Assembly: GCA_050246915.1 (NCBI GenBank)
Contig: JBFWVD010000026.1
Span: forward strand, 1-64,000
Source of the DNA: JBFWVD01 sp050246915
GTDB lineage: Bacteria > Actinomycetota > Acidimicrobiia > Acidimicrobiales > Ilumatobacteraceae
Length of the DNA stretch: 64,000 nucleotides
Direction: 5' to 3'
Shown: in pieces, positions 17,135-24,037 of the stretch
Layout: each line of letters begins with the position of its first letter
Position numbering within the stretch: position 1 is the first letter of the stretch
Made by a program: the position numbers and the translations under genes
The notes under the pieces: model-generated
Databases searched by the model: none
Told to the model about the DNA's origin: nothing
What the model saw: the letters and a program-made list of their open reading frames with translations, nothing else

Positions 17135-18295
17135 ATGCGTGACCTCGAGCGCCTCCTGGCCGCGAAGGAGATCGCGGTGACGTGCGGATCGGGTGGCGTT
17201 GGCAAGACGACCACCGCCGCAGCCCTCGGTGTGATGATGGCGTTGCGCACCGAGTCGCGCGTGCTGGTCCTCACTGTCGATCCGGCTCGTCGCCTGGCCA
17301 CCGCGCTCGGGCTCGAGAGCGTCGGCAACCGCGCAACTCGAATTGCCCCCGGCGTGTTCGCCGAAGCGGGCATCGAGCCGCGCGGCGAGCTGCATGTGGC
17401 GATGCTCGACACCAAACAGGGCTGGGACGATCTCATCAATCGGCACGCGCCCAACGACAAAGTGCGACAGCAGATCCTGGGCAACTCGATCTACGCGTCC
17501 ATCAGCGGACGATTCGTGCAGAGCCACGACTACATAGCGGCCGAGCGCCTCTACGATCTGCACTCCTCCGGCGACTACGACCTGATCGTCATCGACACGC
17601 CTCCGAGTCGCCATGCTCTCGACATCCTCGATGCCCCGGCCCACATGACTGAGTTCTTCGGGTCGCGACTGCTGCGATGGCTCACTGTGCCGAGCCGCAA
17701 TCGTGTGCTCACCGTGGCCTCGAAGCCCTTCTACCAGATCGCTGATCGCATCCTCGGCAGCCAGTTCCTGGGCGACATCGTCGAGTTCTTCTCCTTGCTG
17801 CAGCAGATGGAAGCCGGCTTCCTGGAGCGCGCAACTGCGGTTGACGCGCTGCTCACCGATCGCCGAACGACGTTCGTGGTCGTGTCGACGCTCGAGTCGG
17901 CCCCGTTGGCCGAGGCCGAGTACTTCATCGAGGCACTCGCGCAACGAAAGTTGCACCTGGGGGCACTGGTGCTCAACAAGGTGCTGCCTGGACAGTTGGC
18001 CAAGCCGGCGATGGGAAAGGCCGCCACCGAGCTCCGTCGCCGAGCGTCGGTGCTGGCCGCGGATCTGCTGGAGCACGTCAACAAAGGCGCGGGTCGTTCC
18101 GCCGACGCCATCGAAAAGGTGCTCCTCGCCGTCGCCGACAACGGCGTCAACATGCAGGCGGCGGCGCGACGAGAGGCGGAGCTGCGAGCCGAGCTGTCGG
18201 TGTCACCCGAGGTGACCGTCGCCGTCCCGCATCTCGACGCCGACATCACGGACCTGCGGTCGTTGAGTGATCTCGGCCACCGCTTGTGGCGATGA
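17135..18295 (+). CDS. ArsA-like anion-transporting ATPase, second of a pair
   Basis: 386 residues. Deviant Walker A TCGSGGVGKTTTAAA, the DPARRLATAL segment and the DTPPSRHALD switch are typical of the ArsA/Get3 superfamily. It is longer than its upstream partner, as in the Rv3679/Rv3680 pair. The two proteins probably form a heterodimer. No transmembrane helix. An energetic hairpin at 18345 follows the gene. Confidence 0.88.
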   Translation: MRDLERLLAAKEIAVTCGSGGVGKTTTAAALGVMMALRTESRVLVLTVDPARRLATALGLESVGNRATRIAPGVFAEAGIEPRGELHVAMLDTKQGWDDLINRHAPNDKVRQQILGNSIYASISGRFVQSHDYIAAERLYDLHSSGDYDLIVIDTPPSRHALDILDAPAHMTEFFGSRLLRWLTVPSRNRVLTVASKPFYQIADRILGSQFLGDIVEFFSLLQQMEAGFLERATAVDALLTDRRTTFVVVSTLESAPLAEAEYFIEALAQRKLHLGALVLNKVLPGQLAKPAMGKAATELRRRASVLAADLLEHVNKGAGRSADAIEKVLLAVADNGVNMQAAARREAELRAELSVSPEVTVAVPHLDADITDLRSLSDLGHRLWR

Positions 18296-18344
18296 GATCT
18301 CGGGCGATGACGCTCGGGTGATGGGGCCGCTGCGATAGCCCGGT

Positions 18345-18366
18345 GACTGGGCCGAATGGCCCGGTC
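18345..18366 (+). terminator. Hairpin after the ATPase pair
   Basis: Nine-base-pair stem GACTGGGCC / GGCCCGGTC (one G-U pair) with a GAAT loop. No uridine tract follows, so termination would be of the high-GC hairpin type common in actinobacteria. It lies between the ATPase pair and the histidine kinase. Confidence 0.45.
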
Positions 18367-18414
18367 AGGGTCGGTTCCCTCAACTTCACCAGAGATGCGA
18401 CAGACTGATCGATC

Positions 18415-19929
18415 GTGGCCACACTGTCTGAGCTCGCTCGCCAACACACCCGGTTGTCCAAGGACCAGATAGGGCACCTCCAGCGGCTGGTGTCCGACTG
18501 GGGGATGCTGGCCGACCTGTGTTTCGGGGATGTGCTGCTGTACCTGCACACGCCCGATGGACGCTGGATCGTGGCCGACCACGTTCGCCCGGTGACCAGC
18601 CAGACCATCTACGTCGAGGACTGGATCGGATCGCAGGCGAACGTCACCCGCCGGCCCATCCTCACCCAGGCCTTCGATGCCGGAACGGTGTCCGAAGGTG
18701 AGGTGTCGATCGAGAGCACCACGGCGCTGGCCCGGATGCAGGCCATCCCGGTGAAGCGCTTCGGTGAGGTCATCGCCGTGCTCACCCGGGAGTGGTCGCC
18801 CACCGGAGGCCGCCAGCCCGGCGAACTCGAACGCACGTATCTGTCGGTGTTCAACCGCTTCGTCACCATGATCAACGAGGGCACCTATCCCTATCCGGAC
18901 GCCCGGCGGTCCACCGATTCCGGTCCCCGCGTCGGTGACGGCGCCATCGTGCTCGACCCGACGGCAAAGGTCGTCTACGCATCGCCCAACGCGGTGAGCG
19001 CGTTGCATCGCGCCGGTATCAACACCAATGCGGTGGGTTTGCGACTCAGCGAGCTCGGCTTCAACGATTCGCCGATGCGCGCGGCCATCGACAAGCTCGA
19101 GCCGGTGGTCGAGGAGTTCGAGCAGACCCCGGAGGTCACGCTGTTGGTGCGCTGCCTGCCGCTGTTGTCGGCGGGCAAGGCCACCGGTGCGCTCATGCTC
19201 ATCCGTGACGTGTCCGAGTTGCGCCGTCGCGATCGGATGTTGCTGTCGAAGGACGCCACCATCCGTGAGATCCATCATCGGGTGAAGAACAACCTGCAGA
19301 CCATCTCGTCGCTGCTGCGGCTGCAGGGCCGCCGTCTCTCGTCGCCGGAGGCCAAGGAAGCCATCGACGAATCCGTGCGTCGCATCCGAACCATCGCCTT
19401 GGTGCACGAGACGCTGAGCCGCGAGGCCGGCGACGACGTGCCGTTCTTCGACATCGTGCGGCCGCTGACCCGCATGGCCGAGGAGAGCCTCCAGTCCCCC
19501 GACCGACCGGTGCGCTTCCGGGTCATCGGTGAGGGCGGCAAGCTGCCGGCCACCATCGCCACGCCGCTCGCCGTCGTGCTCACGGAGTTGTTGCAGAACG
19601 CCGTCGACCATGCGTTCACCGACGGTTCGATGGTGCCGTCATCGGGCGACGCCGGTCCGGGGTCGGTCGTGGTGCAGTTGTTCAACGATGGCGAGCGGCT
19701 GCGCGTGGATGTGATCGATGACGGTGGCGGCCTGCCCGATGGCTTCTCGCTCGACACCGCCACCGGGCTGGGGCTGTCCATCGTGCGGACGCTGGTGACC
19801 ACGGAGCTCGCGGGCACGATCGAGATGCGACCGGCGCGCCCGTCGGACTTGGCCGAGGCACAGATCGCCGCGCCCAACGGCACCGGCACCGTGGTCGAGC
19901 TCGAGATCCCGCTCGACACCCCGGGCTGA
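18415..19929 (+). CDS. PdtaS-like sensor histidine kinase
   Basis: 504 residues from a GTG. N-terminal GAF-like domain (about 1-150), a PAS-like domain (about 160-270), then a HisKA_2 dimerisation box with the phosphoacceptor in IREIHHRVKNNLQT (about residue 287) and an HATPase domain (ELLQNAVDHAF, DDGGGLP, TGLGLSIV). This architecture equals cytosolic PdtaS (Rv3220c), whose partner PdtaR is an RNA-binding ANTAR regulator. No ANTAR gene lies nearby, so the partner must be elsewhere. No transmembrane helix. Confidence 0.92.
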   Translation: MATLSELARQHTRLSKDQIGHLQRLVSDWGMLADLCFGDVLLYLHTPDGRWIVADHVRPVTSQTIYVEDWIGSQANVTRRPILTQAFDAGTVSEGEVSIESTTALARMQAIPVKRFGEVIAVLTREWSPTGGRQPGELERTYLSVFNRFVTMINEGTYPYPDARRSTDSGPRVGDGAIVLDPTAKVVYASPNAVSALHRAGINTNAVGLRLSELGFNDSPMRAAIDKLEPVVEEFEQTPEVTLLVRCLPLLSAGKATGALMLIRDVSELRRRDRMLLSKDATIREIHHRVKNNLQTISSLLRLQGRRLSSPEAKEAIDESVRRIRTIALVHETLSREAGDDVPFFDIVRPLTRMAEESLQSPDRPVRFRVIGEGGKLPATIATPLAVVLTELLQNAVDHAFTDGSMVPSSGDAGPGSVVVQLFNDGERLRVDVIDDGGGLPDGFSLDTATGLGLSIVRTLVTTELAGTIEMRPARPSDLAEAQIAAPNGTGTVVELEIPLDTPG

Positions 19930-19937
19930 TTGCTCGG

Positions 19938-21062
19938 CTACCAGCCGACCAACATCGGGTAGAGATCGCCCTTGTAGTCGCCCGGCTCCGGTGACACGAG
20001 GTCGAGTGCCCTGCCGTCGACGATCACCTGGTTGTCGTTGATCGTCGCCCAGTGCTGCCCCGAGGAGTCGACGGAGAACTCCTCGACGGCGGTGCTTTTC
20101 GCGATCTCACTGAGTTCTTTCCCGGTAGTGCTCTCGAGCAGGACCAGGCGCGTCGGAGCACCCTCGGCTGATCCGACTGCGGGCCACAACTGGGCCACGA
20201 TGTTCCCGTCAGGGCGAACAGCTTCGAGCCAGAGCTCTGTTGCGCTCCCGCTGCTCAGCATCGCTCGCTTCCCGCTGGCGATCGACGGGACGGCGGTGCT
20301 GTTCACGTCCACGGTCACGATGCGATCATCGGACATCACGAGCACGGCGCCACCGTTGGCCCACACCGGTGAGCGCAGCACCGGCCTCGCGTCAGCCCGG
20401 TACTGAGCGCCGGGGAAGGTCCATGACCGTTCGGCGCCAGTGGCCAGCGTGCGGACCACGAGCGTGTCGATGTTCGACACGAACCACATCTCGTTCTCGG
20501 GGTCGGTCACGCAATCGGACGACGTGAGATAGGCGAGCTTGGTGCCGTCCGCAGAGATGATGGGTGGTCCGCCGGGGGCGATGCGGTCGATCGATCCGTC
20601 GCCGTCGATCACGCTGATGTCGCCATCGATGTAGTCGCACGAGTACCACGAGTCCTCATATCCGCTCGCCACGTACACGGCGCCGTTGGGTGCTCGGTGG
20701 AGATCGGAGAAGAAGCGGCCTTCGGGGTACGCCTCGGTCGTGATCGTCCGCACGATCTTGCCGCTGCGGATGTCGTGCTCGGCGATCACGCCGTTGTCCC
20801 AACCGACCAACAGCGTGTCGGGTAACGCAGGCACGGTTGTCGGCGAGGTACCTGACGAGGTCGATGGTTTGGCCACCGACGTCGCAGCGGTGTCGGTCGG
20901 GGCTGTGGTTGGAACGGGGACGCTCGAGAGCGTCGTGTCAATATCAGTTGACGTTGTCACGGTCGGGCCGAGCGACACGGTGGGCTCCGCTGCCTCGTCC
21001 CCGCATGCCGACACGAGGAGGGTGAGTCCCAAGAGGCAGGTGACCCAGCGGATGGTGCTCAC
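19938..21062 (-). CDS. Secreted lipoprotein with propeller-like repeats
   Basis: 374 residues from the GTG at 21062, which puts a signal peptide with lipobox LLVSACGDE at the start. After a Thr/Ser linker (about residues 25-75) the protein has repeated strands with HDIRSGKI, ISADGTKLAYL and similar blades, suggesting a seven- or six-bladed propeller of the TolB/YncE kind. Anchored outside the membrane. Convergent with the PdtaS-like gene. No substrate can be named. Confidence 0.8.
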   Translation of the reverse strand: MSTIRWVTCLLGLTLLVSACGDEAAEPTVSLGPTVTTSTDIDTTLSSVPVPTTAPTDTAATSVAKPSTSSGTSPTTVPALPDTLLVGWDNGVIAEHDIRSGKIVRTITTEAYPEGRFFSDLHRAPNGAVYVASGYEDSWYSCDYIDGDISVIDGDGSIDRIAPGGPPIISADGTKLAYLTSSDCVTDPENEMWFVSNIDTLVVRTLATGAERSWTFPGAQYRADARPVLRSPVWANGGAVLVMSDDRIVTVDVNSTAVPSIASGKRAMLSSGSATELWLEAVRPDGNIVAQLWPAVGSAEGAPTRLVLLESTTGKELSEIAKSTAVEEFSVDSSGQHWATINDNQVIVDGRALDLVSPEPGDYKGDLYPMLVGW

Positions 21063-21174
21063 GTCCGGACTCCGTTTCCCCCTCGGGCAGGCTGGCCGGG
21101 GACGTCGGGAAGTCTGGCAGCTCGGCGCCCGGCCGAGGCGGTTCGTGGGTCCCCGGAATCTTTTCTCACAATCG

Positions 21175-21205
21175 CGGAACTCTCGTGGTCGGGCCTGCAT
21201 CACTC
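21175..21205 (+). promoter_or_regulatory. ECF-type promoter motif, site A
   Basis: Two-block motif: CGGAACTCTC at 21175-21184 and GCATCACTC at 21197-21205. The same blocks with exactly the same spacing (31 nt overall) precede the genes at 32035 and 27454. The first block resembles the GGAAC minus-35 of ECF sigma factors, and the second would be the minus-10. The 21250 start codon is 45 bases downstream. A T-rich stretch, TCTTTTCTC, lies just upstream and may be an UP element. Confidence 0.65.
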
Positions 21206-21249
21206 AGGGCACAACGGCAACCAGCGCCGAACGAACAAGGAGCCCAGCG

Positions 21250-21603
21250 ATGTACGAGAACAGCGACTACTACCAGGACCTCAGCAACCAGATCTACCAA
21301 GTGTCGAACGGATTCTTCGAGATCTCCAACGACTTCTCCCACATGGCCGACCAGGCTTGGATCGCCGGTGACTACGACGGCTACCACCAGTTCTACGACG
21401 CATCGGTCAACGCCGACTGGTACTCGAACCAGCTCGAGGCTGCGTCCTGGGATGCCTGGTACGGCCCGGTGAACAGCGAGGGCTACACCGCCATGGATGC
21501 CTCGGCGGGATACACCTCGATGGACACCAGCTTCATCGAGCCGGCCAGCTACGCCTCGAGCACCTCGCTCATCAGCGACAACGACACCTCCAGCTATCTG
21601 TGA
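21250..21603 (+). CDS. Tyr/Asp/Ser-rich orphan protein of the ECF-motif regulon
   Basis: 117 residues, strongly acidic, with very high Tyr, Asp and Ser and almost no Lys or Arg. No signal peptide or transmembrane helix. The N-terminal half (about 1-75) looks helical, with regularly spaced aromatic residues (YYQDLSNQIYQ, QFYDASVNADWY); the C-terminal part (SEGYTAMDASAGYTSMDTS) is low-complexity. A good ribosome site, AAGGAG, precedes the ATG. Base use fits a real gene. I do not recognise a family. It shares the ECF-type promoter motif with two other orphan genes nearby, so it is probably a stress-induced effector of the same system. Confidence 0.75.
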   Translation: MYENSDYYQDLSNQIYQVSNGFFEISNDFSHMADQAWIAGDYDGYHQFYDASVNADWYSNQLEAASWDAWYGPVNSEGYTAMDASAGYTSMDTSFIEPASYASSTSLISDNDTSSYL

Positions 21604-21654
21604 TCGATCGACCTCCGGTCGACCCGATCCGAGATCCCCAGCCAGAGATCCCCC

Positions 21655-21682
21655 GGTGCGGACGCCATCGAGCGTCCGCACC
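21655..21682. terminator. Bidirectional terminator hairpin
   Basis: Perfect 11-base-pair stem GGTGCGGACGC / GCGTCCGCACC with a six-base CATCGA loop, between the convergent genes at 21250 and 21700. It can serve both directions. Confidence 0.7.
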
Positions 21683-21699
21683 GTCGCGTGTCGGTGCCG

Positions 21700-23352
21700 T
21701 CAGGTGACCGTGAAGGTGATCGATGCGGTGGCTGAGTTGCCGGCGGCGTCGACGACGGTCAGGCTCAACGTGTTCGTCGAGGCGACGTTCCAGGTGCCGC
21801 GGAAGTAGTTGCCTGGAAGCCATCCGTCCTGGCCGGGGTTGATCTGCACCGGTCCGGTCAACGACCAGGTACCCGACACAGCCAGTGGTGCTTCGACGGT
21901 CCACGCGGTGTCCACGCCGCGCTGGACCTCGGTCGGCCCGACCAGCTTCACCGACAGTGTGGGCGCCGCGGTGGTTGCCGGCACGGTGGGGGGCACCGTC
22001 GGGGCAACGGTGGCCGGTGGGGCTGTCGGTGCGGGAGCCGACGTCGGCTCCACCGGGGGCGATGTCGTGGCGGGTGGTGGGTTGGTCGCACTCGTCGTCG
22101 AGCCGATCGTCGTCGAGAAGGTCACGGCGCTGGCGACCGTGGAGCCGTTGGCCTGTGCCGCCGACGTCGATGCCGCAACTGTCGTGTCGGTGGCATTGGT
22201 GGTGGCCGTCGACGTGGTCGTGGAGGACGCGGAGCCCGAGCCGCGGCCGTTCACGATGACCGCGATCACGATGGCCAGCACGGCCAATGTTCCCGCCGCC
22301 GCGGTGGCGAGGAGCCGGGTGGATCGGCGGTCGATTGCTCGCGGCGAAGCGTCGGTGACCGGCACGGGAACAGCGATCGACCCGAACGACGTGGGAGTGG
22401 GCAGTTGGTTGGCGTCGTCGGACAACGATGCGTCGACTTCGCCACGCCACTGCTCGATGTTGGCGATTCGACGATCCGGGTCGCTGTCGAGCCCGCGACG
22501 CAACACCGCCGCGAGCGACTCCGGAATGCTCACGGGCAATGGTCGTCCACCCTCGATCCTGCCATCGGAGTATCTCCGCAGCGGATCGGGCGCCTCTCCG
22601 GAGGCCACCTGTGCCATGAGTGCGCTCACTGCATAGATGTCGGTTCGGGTGTCGATCTTCGCCCCGGGCAAGGTCTGCTCGGGAGCCATGTACCCCGCCG
22701 TCCCCACGCCGACGGTGATACCGGAGTCGAAGGCAAGGTCCTTGGCCAGTCCGAGGTCTCCGAGCATGATCCGTTCGCCGTCCCGGATGACCCTGGCATC
22801 ACTTGTGGCAACTTCAATTGACGCACCGTTGCCGACCGTGGAGCGACGGTCGTCGGCGGTGATGAGAAGGTTCGAAGGTTTGATGTCGCGGTGGGCGATA
22901 CGTCGCTCGTGGAGTACGGCCACCGCATCAGCAACGGCCGTTGCCACCCGGCGGAGTTCATTGGCGTCGGGACGCAACTGTCGCTGTGCCAGTTCGATGA
23001 GCCGCTGCTCGAGCGTGCCTCGCGACGCGTAGTCCATCACCAGATAGGGGCGACCATCCTCGGTCTCGGCGATGTCCCGAATCTGGACCACGTGCGGATC
23101 GTTGATCGACCGGAGCAATCGGGCCTCTTGCACGAAGCGAGCGCGCACCTCGGGCTCCCACGACCATCGATCGCTCAACAGCTTCACCGCGACCGGGACG
23201 TCCAGGCGTTCATCGAAGGCCAGGTACACGGTGGCGAAGTTCCCAGCACCGAGCCGCCGTTGGACCACATAACGGCCAGCGCCGAACGAGCGCGGCTCAC
23301 CAGGGACCAGGTCCCGCTTGGGTTCGTCGCTGGGCGCCGAGCTGTCGCTCAT
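21700..23352 (-). CDS. Transmembrane Ser/Thr protein kinase with Ig-like external domain
   Basis: 550 residues. PknB-type kinase domain at about 25-300: glycine loop RRLGAGNFATVY, VAVKLL lysine, HRDIKPSN catalytic loop, DLGLAKD in place of DFG, and APEQ. Then a cytoplasmic linker, one transmembrane helix (about 344-366), a long Thr/Ser/Pro/Ala stalk and a C-terminal Ig-like or cohesin-like beta domain (about 464-550, ending in ITFTVT). The DFG to DLG change is common in active bacterial kinases. The start ATG overlaps the stop of the ECF sigma gene (ATGA), so the two are co-translated. The external domain suggests it senses the envelope and phosphorylates a cytoplasmic target, most simply the sigma factor. 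Confidence 0.93.
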   Translation of the reverse strand: MSDSSAPSDEPKRDLVPGEPRSFGAGRYVVQRRLGAGNFATVYLAFDERLDVPVAVKLLSDRWSWEPEVRARFVQEARLLRSINDPHVVQIRDIAETEDGRPYLVMDYASRGTLEQRLIELAQRQLRPDANELRRVATAVADAVAVLHERRIAHRDIKPSNLLITADDRRSTVGNGASIEVATSDARVIRDGERIMLGDLGLAKDLAFDSGITVGVGTAGYMAPEQTLPGAKIDTRTDIYAVSALMAQVASGEAPDPLRRYSDGRIEGGRPLPVSIPESLAAVLRRGLDSDPDRRIANIEQWRGEVDASLSDDANQLPTPTSFGSIAVPVPVTDASPRAIDRRSTRLLATAAAGTLAVLAIVIAVIVNGRGSGSASSTTTSTATTNATDTTVAASTSAAQANGSTVASAVTFSTTIGSTTSATNPPPATTSPPVEPTSAPAPTAPPATVAPTVPPTVPATTAAPTLSVKLVGPTEVQRGVDTAWTVEAPLAVSGTWSLTGPVQINPGQDGWLPGNYFRGTWNVASTNTLSLTVVDAAGNSATASITFTVT

Positions 23353-23987
23353 GCCAGCGAGCCTCCCGTACGGAACTGCTCGAGCACCCGATCGGCGATG
23401 TACTGCCGCCCGCGGCTGATGCGTGTCCGAACGGTGTTGAGCGGAATGCCGAGTTGCTCGGCGATCGTGGCGTAGTCGAGGCCCTGCACGTCGCACATCA
23501 CCACCGGCTCGCGGAACTTCGGATCGAGTTCTTCGAGCGCCTGACGGATCATCGCCCGACTGGCCACGACCGAGCTCATGTTGCGTACCTGTTCGGTCAG
23601 ATCGCTGAGATCGTCACCATCGGGAACGGCGACGCGCTTGTTGCGACGCAGCACCTGCAGCGCCTCGCGCTCGGCCACCCGGTAGAGCCAGGTCGTGAAT
23701 CGGGAACGCTTCTCGAAGGTACCGACGGCGCGGGCCACGGCCATGAGCGTGTTCTGCAACGCGTCCTCGACGGCCCCTTCGTCGATGAGGATCTTGCGAA
23801 CCGGTGCTGCGGCGAGCCGATGCCGGTCGATCATGCGCAGCAACACGTCGAGGGCTTCGGCGTCGCCGTCGGCCGCAGCCTCGACGGTCGGACCGAGCAA
23901 CGTGTCGATGGCGAGGAAGTCGTTGCGACTCCGAGCAGATGCGATGTCGCTGTCGAGCCGGTTCCGGGCCCCGGCGTCAGTTGCCAT
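23349..23987 (-). CDS. ECF sigma factor coupled to a Ser/Thr kinase
   Basis: 212 residues. Sigma region 2 at about 65-125 (DALQNTLMAVARAVGTF, RFTTWLYRVAEREA) and region 4 at about 155-205 (LDPKFREPVVMCDV, AEQLGIPLNTVRTRISRG). No anti-sigma gene is present; instead the downstream gene, with ATGA overlap, encodes a transmembrane Ser/Thr kinase. Region 2.2 reads EDALQNT, where most ECF factors have an acidic residue after the Gln; here it is Asn79 followed by Thr80. ECF factors linked to kinases can need phosphorylation to bind RNA polymerase, as known for EcfP/PknT of Vibrio, and Thr80 is a candidate site. The start ATG was chosen because region 2 needs a short N-terminus only. Confidence 0.9.
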   Translation of the reverse strand: MATDAGARNRLDSDIASARSRNDFLAIDTLLGPTVEAAADGDAEALDVLLRMIDRHRLAAAPVRKILIDEGAVEDALQNTLMAVARAVGTFEKRSRFTTWLYRVAEREALQVLRRNKRVAVPDGDDLSDLTEQVRNMSSVVASRAMIRQALEELDPKFREPVVMCDVQGLDYATIAEQLGIPLNTVRTRISRGRQYIADRVLEQFRTGGSLA

Positions 23988-24037
23988 GCATCGGTAAGCT
24001 ACCCGCGACGGCCCGATCGGTGGAGAGGCAGGGGTCA

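Noticed and set aside
15935..19611. Long minus-strand open frames (713 and 626 codons) opposite the ATPase and histidine kinase genes
   Set aside because: They are antisense shadows of well-supported plus-strand genes, with Gln/His/Arg-rich sequences and no domain signature; long antisense frames are normal in GC-rich DNA.
23966..23996. Possible fourth ECF promoter before the Hsp70-like gene (GCATCGGTA at 23988)
   Set aside because: The minus-10-like block is present 42 bases before the start, but the GGAAC block is missing at the fixed distance.
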